Origin: Actinomycetes bacterium
GTDB taxonomy: Bacteria; Actinomycetota; Acidimicrobiia; IMCC26256; JANYLB01
DNA length: 37,127 nt
Assembly (NCBI GenBank): GCA_025363815.1
Contig: JANYLB010000010.1
Span: forward strand, 1 to 37,127
Direction of reading: 5' to 3'
This document shows, piece after piece, positions 15,321 through 22,310 of this stretch (position 1 is the first letter of the stretch; each line of letters begins with the position of its first letter). A program made the translations under genes and the position numbers. The notes beneath the pieces were generated by a model. The model made no database searches. It had not been told where the DNA came from and was given only the letters and a program-made list of their open reading frames with translations.

Positions 15321-17654
15321 ATGCAGGAAGAGGACGCAGCACGACCGGCGGGCGCGTACGAGGGGTTCGGTGGCCGGCTCGGCCGCACGTTCGCCGGATC
15401 CGAAGGTTGGTGGCCACCCAGGCCGACGCCGGGTGCTGATGCCCCGAACGTCGTCGTCATCCTCTGTGATGACCTCGGGTTCAGCGACCTGTCGTGCTAC
15501 GGATCCGAGATCGATACCCCGAACCTCGACGCGCTCGCCAAGTCGGGCGTGCAGCTCACCAACTTCCATGTCACGCCGATGTGTTCACCGACGCGCGCCG
15601 CGCTGCTAACCGGTGTGAATCCGCACCGAGCCGGTGCCGGCCACGTCGCGAACTCGGATCCCGGTTTCCCGGGCTACGCCGCCGAGCTCGCCGACGACGT
15701 GTCGACGATGGCAGAGATCTTTCGCGACGCGGGCTACGCGACGATGGCGCTCGGCAAATGGCACCTGACCAAAGATGCCGACATGGCGGACGCCGGGCCG
15801 AAGAAGTCGTGGCCTCTACAGCGCGGATTCGACCGTTACTACGGCTTTCTCGACGCGTTCACGAACCTGCACCAGCCGCACCGCCTTGTCGAGGACAACC
15901 ACACCGTTGAGATCGACGAGTATCCCGACGATTACTACCTCACCGACGACCTCACCGATCGGGCGCTCGGCATGATCGCACAGGTCAAGGCGTCGAACCC
16001 GTCGACACCGTTCCTCTGCTATATCGCCGAGGGAGCAGTGCATGCGCCGCTGCACTGCAAGCCCGAAGATCTCGAACGCCATCGCGGCCGCTACGCGGCC
16101 GGATGGGACGCGATCCGTGATGCCCGTCACAAGCGCCAACTCGCGATGGGTGTGATTCCGCCGGGCACTGAGTTGCCGCCCCGGAACCAGGAGGAGGGTG
16201 ACGAGGTCCAGGCGTGGAATGACCTGAGCCGTGACGACCAACAGCTCTACGCGCGTTACATGGAGGTGTACGCGGCGATGGTCGACAACGTCGATCAGAA
16301 CGTCGGCCGCCTGCGTGCCGGCCTCGCGGAGATGGGCGTTCTCGACAACACGATCTTCGTGTTCATGTCTGACAACGGCGCGTCACGAGAAGGCGAAGGA
16401 GCAGGCACGTCGGCGTATTTCCGCACGCTGGTGTCGAAGAACGTGAAAGACATCGAGGACCACAACGCCGACCGCGAGCGCATCGACCTTCTCGGCGGTC
16501 CCCGCACGATGGTTCACTACCCGCGGGGTTGGGCGATGGTGTCGAACACGCCATGGCGCCTCTACAAGATCAACACCCACGCGGGCGGACACTCGGTTCC
16601 GTTTATCATGTCGTGGCCGAACGGGGGCGACACCATCCCGGTGGGGGAGCGACGCAACCAGTGGGTCTTTGTCACCGACGTGCTCCCAACGCTGTTGGAG
16701 CTCACCGGGGTCGAGCGCCACGAGACGCGCGCCGGCATCACGCTCCAGCCGCTTGCCGGAACCACGCTCACTCCCGCGCTGCGCGACGCGAACGCTGCCC
16801 ATGCGCACACCGAGCAGCACTTCGAGATGGCCGGTCACCGCGGCTACTACCGCGAGGGCTGGGAGATCGTCACTCGCCACCGGGCACTCACCGAATTCGG
16901 TGACCATGAATGGGAGCTGTACCACCTCACCGCCGACCCGACTGAGCTCCAAAACCTCGCGGCCGATCAACCGGAGCGGGTCGCGGAGATGGCGGCGCGT
17001 TGGGAGGAGAAGGCGCGAGACAACCAGGTGTACCCGCTCGACGAGGGGTCACGGGTGCGCTTCGTCACGCGTCCGCCGTACGAGGATCCGTTCAAGGAAC
17101 CGGTCCGGTTGTTGCGCCGCGTTCACACGCTCGAGCGCTACCGCTCCCAGCTCCTGATCCAATGGCGGAGCTTCACCGTCGACGTCGAGCTGGCCTTGCG
17201 CAGCGGCGATCGTGGCGTGATCGTGGCCCACGGTGACCAGGGCGGTGGCTACTCGCTACACGTCGACGACGATGACGAGCTGTTCTTCGTTCACAACGGC
17301 TTCGGAACCATGACCGAGGTCTCGGCGGGAACCGTTCACGACGGGACTCGGTCGATCCGGCTCGAGGTCATTGCGCCCGGTGGTTGGACCTGGGATGTGC
17401 GGGTGCTGGTCGACGGCGAGGAGCGGGCTACGGCCGAGGGTCTCGTGATGCTCGGCGCGATGGCTCCGTTCAGTGGAATCGACGTGGGGATCGATCGGCG
17501 CTCGCCGGTGTCGTGGTCGCGCTTCGAGCGGGAGGGCGCGGGTCGGTTCACCGGCGAGCTCACTGCCATCACCTACACGCCGGGCGAGAGCGCGCCCGAC
17601 GCCGGCGACCGCTTCGTCGATCTGCTGCGCGAGATCGGACTTCGTTACGAATGA
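15321..17654 (+). CDS. Arylsulfatase (formylglycine-dependent, type I sulfatase)
   Basis: A 777-residue sulfatase that would hydrolyse sulfate esters. The N-terminal metal motif is VVVILCDDLGFSDLSCYG (about 46-63). The signature CSPTRAALLTG holds Cys88, which a formylglycine-generating enzyme must oxidise. GKWHL and the C-terminal-side MSDNGAS and GGHSVPFIMSWP segments complete the site. After residue 560 a beta-rich extension (HTLERYRSQLLIQWRSFTVDVELAL onward) gives the length of the mycobacterial AtsA/AtsD group rather than short sulfatases. No signal peptide is visible, so cytoplasmic action is likely. The modifying enzyme is not in this window. The long open frame upstream of 15321 is a GC artefact. 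Confidence 0.94.
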   Translation: MQEEDAARPAGAYEGFGGRLGRTFAGSEGWWPPRPTPGADAPNVVVILCDDLGFSDLSCYGSEIDTPNLDALAKSGVQLTNFHVTPMCSPTRAALLTGVNPHRAGAGHVANSDPGFPGYAAELADDVSTMAEIFRDAGYATMALGKWHLTKDADMADAGPKKSWPLQRGFDRYYGFLDAFTNLHQPHRLVEDNHTVEIDEYPDDYYLTDDLTDRALGMIAQVKASNPSTPFLCYIAEGAVHAPLHCKPEDLERHRGRYAAGWDAIRDARHKRQLAMGVIPPGTELPPRNQEEGDEVQAWNDLSRDDQQLYARYMEVYAAMVDNVDQNVGRLRAGLAEMGVLDNTIFVFMSDNGASREGEGAGTSAYFRTLVSKNVKDIEDHNADRERIDLLGGPRTMVHYPRGWAMVSNTPWRLYKINTHAGGHSVPFIMSWPNGGDTIPVGERRNQWVFVTDVLPTLLELTGVERHETRAGITLQPLAGTTLTPALRDANAAHAHTEQHFEMAGHRGYYREGWEIVTRHRALTEFGDHEWELYHLTADPTELQNLAADQPERVAEMAARWEEKARDNQVYPLDEGSRVRFVTRPPYEDPFKEPVRLLRRVHTLERYRSQLLIQWRSFTVDVELALRSGDRGVIVAHGDQGGGYSLHVDDDDELFFVHNGFGTMTEVSAGTVHDGTRSIRLEVIAPGGWTWDVRVLVDGEERATAEGLVMLGAMAPFSGIDVGIDRRSPVSWSRFEREGAGRFTGELTAITYTPGESAPDAGDRFVDLLREIGLRYE

Positions 17655-17744
17655 CGCCACGTCACGGTCTGTCTCGACAACCCCGTTGTGGTCATGACCC
17701 CAGCCCGCCTCCTGCGCCGGTACCTGCCCAGAAAAGGGTGGGGA

Positions 17745-18152
17745 CTACTCGATGAGCTCGGCGAGAAGTGCACGGACGCGCCGGCCGATCTCGTCGCGGA
17801 TGAGCCGCACAGCTTCGATGCCTTGGCCGGCCGGGTCTTCGAGCTCCCAGTCGTCGTAGCGTTTGCCGGGATAGAACGGGCACGCGTCACCGCAGCCCAT
17901 GGTGACAACGACGTCGGCGGCGCGAACCATCTCGTCGGTCCAGGGTTTGGGGAACTCGCCGGCGATGTCTATGCCGATCTCGGTCATCGCGGCGATCGCG
18001 ACGGGGTTCACCTCGTTGGCGGGCTCTGATCCGCCTGACCCCGCGATCGCGCCGCCTTCCGCGAGATGGTTGAACCAGCCGAGCGCCATCTGGGAACGCC
18101 CTGCGTTGTGGACGCAGAGAAACAAAACGGTGGGGAGCGCGCCTTCGGGCAT
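17745..18152 (-). CDS. arsC: Arsenate reductase (low-molecular-weight phosphatase fold)
   Basis: A 135-residue ArsC that reduces arsenate to arsenite. It has the phosphatase P-loop CVHNAGRSQ with nucleophile Cys13, further cysteines at 87 and 91 (MGCGDACPFYPGKRY), and the general-acid region DWELEDPAG. These features match the LMW-PTP-type arsenate reductases; whether thioredoxin or mycothiol recycles it cannot be settled from sequence alone. Its ATG overlaps the aquaporin stop by one base (TGATG), so it is the last gene of a coupled arsI-aquaporin-arsC operon, divergent from arsR. Confidence 0.93.
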   Translation of the reverse strand: MPEGALPTVLFLCVHNAGRSQMALGWFNHLAEGGAIAGSGGSEPANEVNPVAIAAMTEIGIDIAGEFPKPWTDEMVRAADVVVTMGCGDACPFYPGKRYDDWELEDPAGQGIEAVRLIRDEIGRRVRALLAELIE

Positions 18153-18874
18153 CAGTCCTCCTCAGGTTTGGACCGGTCGGCGTCGTGGGCGACGATGAGA
18201 TCGGCGGCAGGGATGTTCGGGTTCAGGTAATGCCCGAGGGCGACGCCGCCGAGCCCCCCGACGATCTGGAAGAGGACGAACGCGGGGACGCTGCTCGGGG
18301 CGATGCCGGTGAAGGTGTCAGTGAGGGAGCGGCCGATGGTGACGGCCGGGTTGGCAAAGCTCGTCGACGATGTGAACCAGTACGCGGCGGCGATGTAGCC
18401 ACCCACGGCGAACGCGGCTGCGGATGCCCTCCCGGCCCTCACCACACCCAGGATCACCAGGATCAGGCCGAAGGTGGCGACGACCTCGCCGAGCCACACC
18501 CCGCTCGACGAACGCGTCTGCGTCGAGAGCGTCACGGCCGGGAGATCGAACATCAGGTTCGCCACCGCGGCGCCTACGCACGCGCCGATGACCTGGACCA
18601 CCATGTAAGCGCCGGCCTCGCGCGTTGTGTTACCGCCCAGGACCCGATCGGCGAGAGTGACGATCGGGTTGAAGTGCGCGCCCGAGACGGGACCGAGCGC
18701 CAGGATCAGCGCGACGAGTCCTGCACCCGTTGCGATCGAGTTTTCGAGCAGCGCCAAGCCGACGTTGTGCGGTGACAAACGCTGTGCATAGAGACCCGAG
18801 CCGACGACGATCGCGACGAGGAATGCAGTACCGACCAATTCAGCGGTCGCGCGACGAAGCAAGTCGTTGGACAT
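18152..18874 (-). CDS. Aquaporin/glycerol-channel family protein, probable arsenite channel
   Basis: A 240-residue MIP-family channel with six membrane helices. The two pore half-helix motifs are HFNPIVT (NPI instead of NPA) and FANPAVTIG (normal NPA). It lies between arsI and arsC with a one-base overlap, so by analogy with the AqpS type it probably lets arsenite made by ArsC (and possibly by ArsI) leave the cell down its gradient. No ArsB or Acr3 pump is present nearby, which supports that role. ATG 18874 is chosen because it starts the first helix region; ATG 18886 and 18934 are possible alternatives, the latter overlapping arsI. Confidence 0.88.
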   Translation of the reverse strand: MSNDLLRRATAELVGTAFLVAIVVGSGLYAQRLSPHNVGLALLENSIATGAGLVALILALGPVSGAHFNPIVTLADRVLGGNTTREAGAYMVVQVIGACVGAAVANLMFDLPAVTLSTQTRSSSGVWLGEVVATFGLILVILGVVRAGRASAAAFAVGGYIAAAYWFTSSTSFANPAVTIGRSLTDTFTGIAPSSVPAFVLFQIVGGLGGVALGHYLNPNIPAADLIVAHDADRSKPEED

Positions 18875-18891
18875 CCGCGCGGCCATTCTGG

Positions 18892-19353
18892 TCAGGAGCG
18901 GCGCGCCGACGACTCCGGCGCGCTCGCGCAACACCTTGGGTCGGTGTCACCACCGGGCTCGATGGTACGAAGGTTTCCAGCGGTCATCTCGACGTCGGCG
19001 ATCACGGTGTAGATCTCCCACGGCTCGGCATCGGGGCCGTCGACCCACACCTTGTCCTGCAGGGCGAAGCAACATTCGACTCGGTCTTCGGTCGCAGTGG
19101 TGAGGCCATCGGCGGCAAGTCGTGCCTGCGCGTCGGCGACATCTCGGGTGCTCGCCACCTCGACGCCGAGGTGGTTGAGCGTGCCCGGCGCGCCGTTGCC
19201 CTCGATGAGCACGAGCTTGATCGGCGGCTCTTCGATCGCGAAGTTCGCGTAGCCGGGTCGCACCTTGGCCGGTTCCGCAGCGAAGAGCTTGGAGTAGAAG
19301 GCGACGGCATCGTCGAGGTTCGACACGTTCAACGCGAGTTGCACTCGAGCCAT
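18892..19353 (-). CDS. arsI: ArsI/CadI-type vicinal oxygen chelate protein (C-As lyase family)
   Basis: A 153-residue glyoxalase-fold protein. Likely metal ligands Gln5, His61 and Glu113 and the vicinal pair Cys94-Cys95 (RVECCFALQDKVWVDGPD) match ArsI, the dioxygenase that cleaves the carbon-arsenic bond of trivalent methyl- and aryl-arsenicals. The related CadI group shares these marks, so induction or binding by cadmium is an alternative. A further CC pair lies near the C terminus (DPRCCAS). A GGAGAA ribosome site precedes ATG 19353. It is the first gene of the arsI-aquaporin-arsC operon, facing arsR. Confidence 0.9.
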   Translation of the reverse strand: MARVQLALNVSNLDDAVAFYSKLFAAEPAKVRPGYANFAIEEPPIKLVLIEGNGAPGTLNHLGVEVASTRDVADAQARLAADGLTTATEDRVECCFALQDKVWVDGPDAEPWEIYTVIADVEMTAGNLRTIEPGGDTDPRCCASAPESSARRS

Positions 19354-19391
19354 GGGCTTCTCCGTGTGCTCTGCCGGTGTACATTTACACC

Positions 19392-19407
19392 AATCGATGC
19401 ATCGATT
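19392..19407. promoter_or_regulatory. ArsR operator candidate (perfect 16-base palindrome)
   Basis: AATCGATGCATCGATT is perfectly self-complementary and sits in the 116-base gap between arsI and arsR, 38 bases before the arsI start. Additional partial copies follow on the arsR side: an AATCTAT direct repeat at 19414-19420 and 19432-19438, the first continuing as ATCGA. The AT-rich, symmetric site and its position fit an ArsR dimer repressing both directions. Confidence 0.65.
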
Positions 19408-19469
19408 CTCGCGAATCTATCGACGGTTGTCAATCTATATCGGCGACAAAAGTTGCGGGGAGGACGGTC

Positions 19470-19823
19470 ATGACGAGAAACAGGGCTGGGACCATCGAGC
19501 CCGAGACGTGTTGCGCATCGGTGCTGGCCGCGCCCCTCAGCGAGGGTCAGTCGGAGGATCTTGCTCGGGTGTTCGCGGCATTGGGCGACCCGGTGCGGCT
19601 TCGGCTGTTGAGCCTGGTCGCCGATGCAGGCGAGGTGTGCTCGTGCGATCTCCTCGAGCCGCTCGGCAAGGCCCAGCCGACGGTGTCGCACCACACGAAG
19701 ACCCTCGCAGAGGCGGGCCTGATCGTGGGGGAAAAGCGCGGCCGGTGGGTGTGGTGGAGCATCGTCGCCGGGCGGCTCGACGAGATGCGCGCAGCTCTCG
19801 CCGTCGCAGAGGTTCCGACCTGA
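19470..19823 (+). CDS. arsR: ArsR family transcriptional repressor
   Basis: A 117-residue winged-helix repressor that would release DNA on binding arsenite or antimonite. The core runs FAALGDPVRLRLLSLVADAGEVCSCDLLEPLGKAQPTVSHHTKTLAEAGLI and ends with the wing GEKRGRWVWWS. Cysteines at 14 and 15 near the N terminus plus Cys57 correspond to the three-cysteine site known from Corynebacterium ArsR. Cys59 adds the second cysteine of the ExCxC motif of E. coli-type ArsR, so both ligand sets coexist. ATG 19470 has a GGGGAGGA ribosome site (19457-19464); the upstream in-frame ATG at 19377 would run through the operator region. Confidence 0.94.
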   Translation: MTRNRAGTIEPETCCASVLAAPLSEGQSEDLARVFAALGDPVRLRLLSLVADAGEVCSCDLLEPLGKAQPTVSHHTKTLAEAGLIVGEKRGRWVWWSIVAGRLDEMRAALAVAEVPT

Positions 19824-19903
19824 CGGCATCGCATTATGAGCTCTACCGGCGGTCGGTCACAGGGTGGCAAGATAATCGGCGAAGCGATCGGATCGGGCGC
19901 CGT

Positions 19904-19909
19904 TAGGGT
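19904..19909 (+). promoter_or_regulatory. -10 element of a leaderless promoter for the GNAT gene
   Basis: TAGGGT is seven bases before GTG 19917 and supports that start over ATG 19836. Confidence 0.45.
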
Positions 19910-19916
19910 CGGGCCG

Positions 19917-20690
19917 GTGACGAACATCGACGAACGTGCGCACGAGAGCCTGTGCGGCTTCTCGCGCCTCCAGGCCCGGCTCCACGGCGCAGAGCTTCTC
20001 GACGAGCCAGGGATCGTCGCGTTCCGCGGGCCCATCGATTTCCCGGCGGCGCGACTCGCGATCAGGTCGGGAACGGCGTTGGCGCCCGCCGCGTTCTCCG
20101 ATGCCGTCGAAGAGTTCTTTCTGAGCGCAGGGCGCACCGCGGCGGTCTACGTTCGCGCCGACACCGATGCCGCAACCCACCAGGAGCTGTTGGCGCGGGG
20201 CTTCGTGGAGTACTCACGCTCACCCGAGATGGTGTGCGAGGCGCGCCTCGAAGACTGCGCGCTTCCGAATGGCGTTGACGTTCGTCTGGCCACCACGGCC
20301 GATGACGTGCGCGCATACGCCGAGATCGCGGGGCATGCATTCCGGCATCTCTCCATTCCGGAGGAGATCACGCGTGCCACGATCGACCACCCCGACGTCA
20401 TGCTCGATCCGTCGGTCGCAATCGCGCTGGCCGAGCTCGACGGGAGACCGGTTGCAGGCGCGTGCTCGATCATGATGGGCGAGCGCGCCGGCTACGTCGG
20501 CTGGGTCGCGTGTCTCGACGACGCGCGCGGGCGCGGTCTTGGTGACGTCGTGACCCGACGAGTGACCAACGAGGCGATTGGCCGTGGCGCGTCGCTTGTG
20601 AGCCTCGAGGCATCACCGTTCGGCGAGTCGACCTACGCACGTATGGGATACCGCGAGATTTACCGCTACGCCACGCTCATCAAGTTCTGA
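19917..20690 (+). CDS. GNAT family N-acetyltransferase-like protein
   Basis: A 257-residue protein. The second half has the GNAT layout: RLATTADDVRAYAEIAGHAF, VAIALAELDGRPVAGACSIMMGERAGYVGWVACLDDARGRGLGDVVTRRVTNEA (acetyl-CoA pyrophosphate loop ARGRGLG), and LEASPFGESTYARMGYREIYRYATL. The first half (about 1-120) looks like a degenerate GNAT-like or substrate-recognition domain. The substrate is unknown. GTG 19917 is chosen for the leaderless -10; an ATG at 19836 is possible but overlaps nothing helpful and adds Gly-rich residues. Its position next to arsR gives no clear link to arsenic. Confidence 0.82.
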   Translation: MTNIDERAHESLCGFSRLQARLHGAELLDEPGIVAFRGPIDFPAARLAIRSGTALAPAAFSDAVEEFFLSAGRTAAVYVRADTDAATHQELLARGFVEYSRSPEMVCEARLEDCALPNGVDVRLATTADDVRAYAEIAGHAFRHLSIPEEITRATIDHPDVMLDPSVAIALAELDGRPVAGACSIMMGERAGYVGWVACLDDARGRGLGDVVTRRVTNEAIGRGASLVSLEASPFGESTYARMGYREIYRYATLIKF

Positions 20691-20786
20691 CGGGCCTGGT
20701 GGGCATCGCCGGAATCGCGGAGACGCTCGACATCGTGGTCCCAGTGCCGACCTGTTGATGGGCGACCATTCGCAACGACTGTTGTC

Positions 20787-20815
20787 GTGACACGGTTTCA
20801 CCGGCGATCTAGCTT
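20787..20815 (+). promoter_or_regulatory. Promoter of the Liv-type binding protein gene
   Basis: A -35 GTGACA (20787-20792), a 17-base spacer and a -10 TAGCTT (20810-20815) form a near-consensus sigma-A promoter. The predicted transcription start is about 25 bases before the ATG. A small inverted repeat, ACGAC-TGTT-GTCGT (20775-20788), touches the -35 and could be a regulator site. Confidence 0.6.
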
Positions 20816-20847
20816 GTGGGGAGCTTGGCGTCGATGCGGGGGTGCAG

Positions 20848-22212
20848 ATGGTGCAGCAGCGCGGTTCGAGCACGTGGGTTGGTCCGGTCCTGGCGCTCGT
20901 TCTCAGCGTGGTTCTCGCGGCGCTCGCGCTCGGTGGGAGATCCTCGGCCACCGCGTTGTCGTCGAGGCCCGAGGCTTCGGCGGCCGCCGCGGGGGTGACG
21001 CCGACCCAGATCAAAGTCGGGATCGCGCTCGTTGACTACAAGTGCGTCAAGGACTTCGTCGACTCCATCCGGGAGCACGAGGACCAGGTGTACCAGGCCT
21101 ACGTCGACGACATCAACGCCAAGGGAGGGATCTCCGGCCGCAAGGTCAAGGCCGTCTACGACACCTACTGCCCACTAGGAAGCGCCGCACCATTGGCGGT
21201 GTGCACGAAGTTCACCGACGACGACAAGGTGTTCGCGGTGATCGGCACCTTCGTCGACTTCTCCGGAGACGCGCAGACGTGTGTCGCGAAGCAGCACAAA
21301 CGCGTGCTCATGACGTTCAACCTCACGCAACAGATCATTGACAAGTCGCCGCGCGGGCTCATGATCTATCCCGGATCGACGAACGAGCGCACCGTGAAGG
21401 TCCTACTCCAGCTCTTGAAGAAGAACCACACGCTCGCCGGCAAGAAGGTCGCCGTGCTGGGGGGATCGGCCGAGGCCGCCACCGTGAATCAGACGATCGT
21501 CCCCGGCCTGAAGAAGCTCGGGATCAAGCTCGGTTCGACGGCGACCCTGTCGATCAACGGCACGGCCGATACGACCGCGGCCCAGGCCCAGCTCGACAGC
21601 TTCGTCGAGAAGTGGAAGGGCCAGCACGTCAACAGCATCTTCCTCTCGGGCGATGAGGTCTCGTCGAAGGACTTCGTCACCAAGATCCGCAGCGCGATGC
21701 CGAACGTCCAGCTCATCGTCGATACCACCGACGCGCGCGGGCCCGCCCGCGACGAGGTCCAAGCCGGAGTGAAGCCCAACCCCTACGAAGGGATCCTCTC
21801 CGCCGGAGGACCCACCGCGGCCGAGTACGCCAAGAGCGCCAACTGGAAGTACTGCTCAGCCATATACAAGAAGTACACGGGCAAGGTCGCGCCCGAACCG
21901 ACGCAGGTCGTGAAGGGCCCTGGCGGCAAGACCCTCGACACATACGGCGCCATCAACGATGCGTGCCAGATCCTGACCATGTTCCACGACATCGGCGCCA
22001 AGATCGGCAAGAACCTCGACAACCCCTCCTGGATCAAGACCGTCAACTCCTACGGTCCGATCACGAACCGGGGCTCCGGTCAGTACTCGTCGCTGCACAC
22101 CGGCAAGTACGACGTCTCCGACGATTTCCGTCTCGAGGCCTTCGACTCGTCGATCCCGACGGGAGGCGACTGGAAGGCCCTCACTCCGGTGCAGAACATC
22201 ACCGGCCAGTAG
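20848..22212 (+). CDS. Liv-type ABC transporter substrate-binding protein
   Basis: A 454-residue periplasmic-type binding protein of the Leu/Ile/Val (Peripla_BP_6) family. Residues up to about 45 form a hydrophobic Sec signal region ending in an Ala-rich stretch (ASAAAAGVTPTQIKVG); no lipobox cysteine is evident, so anchoring to the membrane is unclear. The mature part has the two-lobe pattern (YVDDINAKGGISGRKVKAVYDTYCP; KKVAVLGGSAEAATVNQ; DTYGAINDACQILTMF). Family ligands include amino acids, amides, urea and aromatic acids; the true ligand is unknown. ATG 20848 is preferred; GTG 20842 is in frame. It leads the importer cluster with its own promoter. Confidence 0.9.
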   Translation: MVQQRGSSTWVGPVLALVLSVVLAALALGGRSSATALSSRPEASAAAAGVTPTQIKVGIALVDYKCVKDFVDSIREHEDQVYQAYVDDINAKGGISGRKVKAVYDTYCPLGSAAPLAVCTKFTDDDKVFAVIGTFVDFSGDAQTCVAKQHKRVLMTFNLTQQIIDKSPRGLMIYPGSTNERTVKVLLQLLKKNHTLAGKKVAVLGGSAEAATVNQTIVPGLKKLGIKLGSTATLSINGTADTTAAQAQLDSFVEKWKGQHVNSIFLSGDEVSSKDFVTKIRSAMPNVQLIVDTTDARGPARDEVQAGVKPNPYEGILSAGGPTAAEYAKSANWKYCSAIYKKYTGKVAPEPTQVVKGPGGKTLDTYGAINDACQILTMFHDIGAKIGKNLDNPSWIKTVNSYGPITNRGSGQYSSLHTGKYDVSDDFRLEAFDSSIPTGGDWKALTPVQNITGQ

Positions 22213-22237
22213 GCCCGACGAGGGGTCGGATCAAACC

Positions 22238-22266
22238 CTGACACCCGCGTCAGGAACGCGTACGAT
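22238..22266 (+). promoter_or_regulatory. Promoter of the MFS-LivF / LivHMG genes, with overlapping hairpin
   Basis: CTGACA (22238-22243), a 17-base spacer and TACGAT (22261-22266) form a strong promoter match about 45 bases before GTG 22311. A perfect six-pair inverted repeat, CCTGAC-ACCCGC-GTCAGG (22237-22254), covers the -35. It may be an operator, or a weak hairpin that trims read-through from the binding-protein gene. Confidence 0.6.
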
Positions 22267-22310
22267 CCCGTCGACTGAGTGGGTCGGCCGCGTGGATCGA
22301 AGGCGGTGGC

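Noticed and set aside
17690-17699. GGTCATGACC palindrome between sulfatase and arsC
   Set aside because: A ten-base palindrome in a convergent gap with no T run and no promoter next to it; too short to call an operator or terminator.
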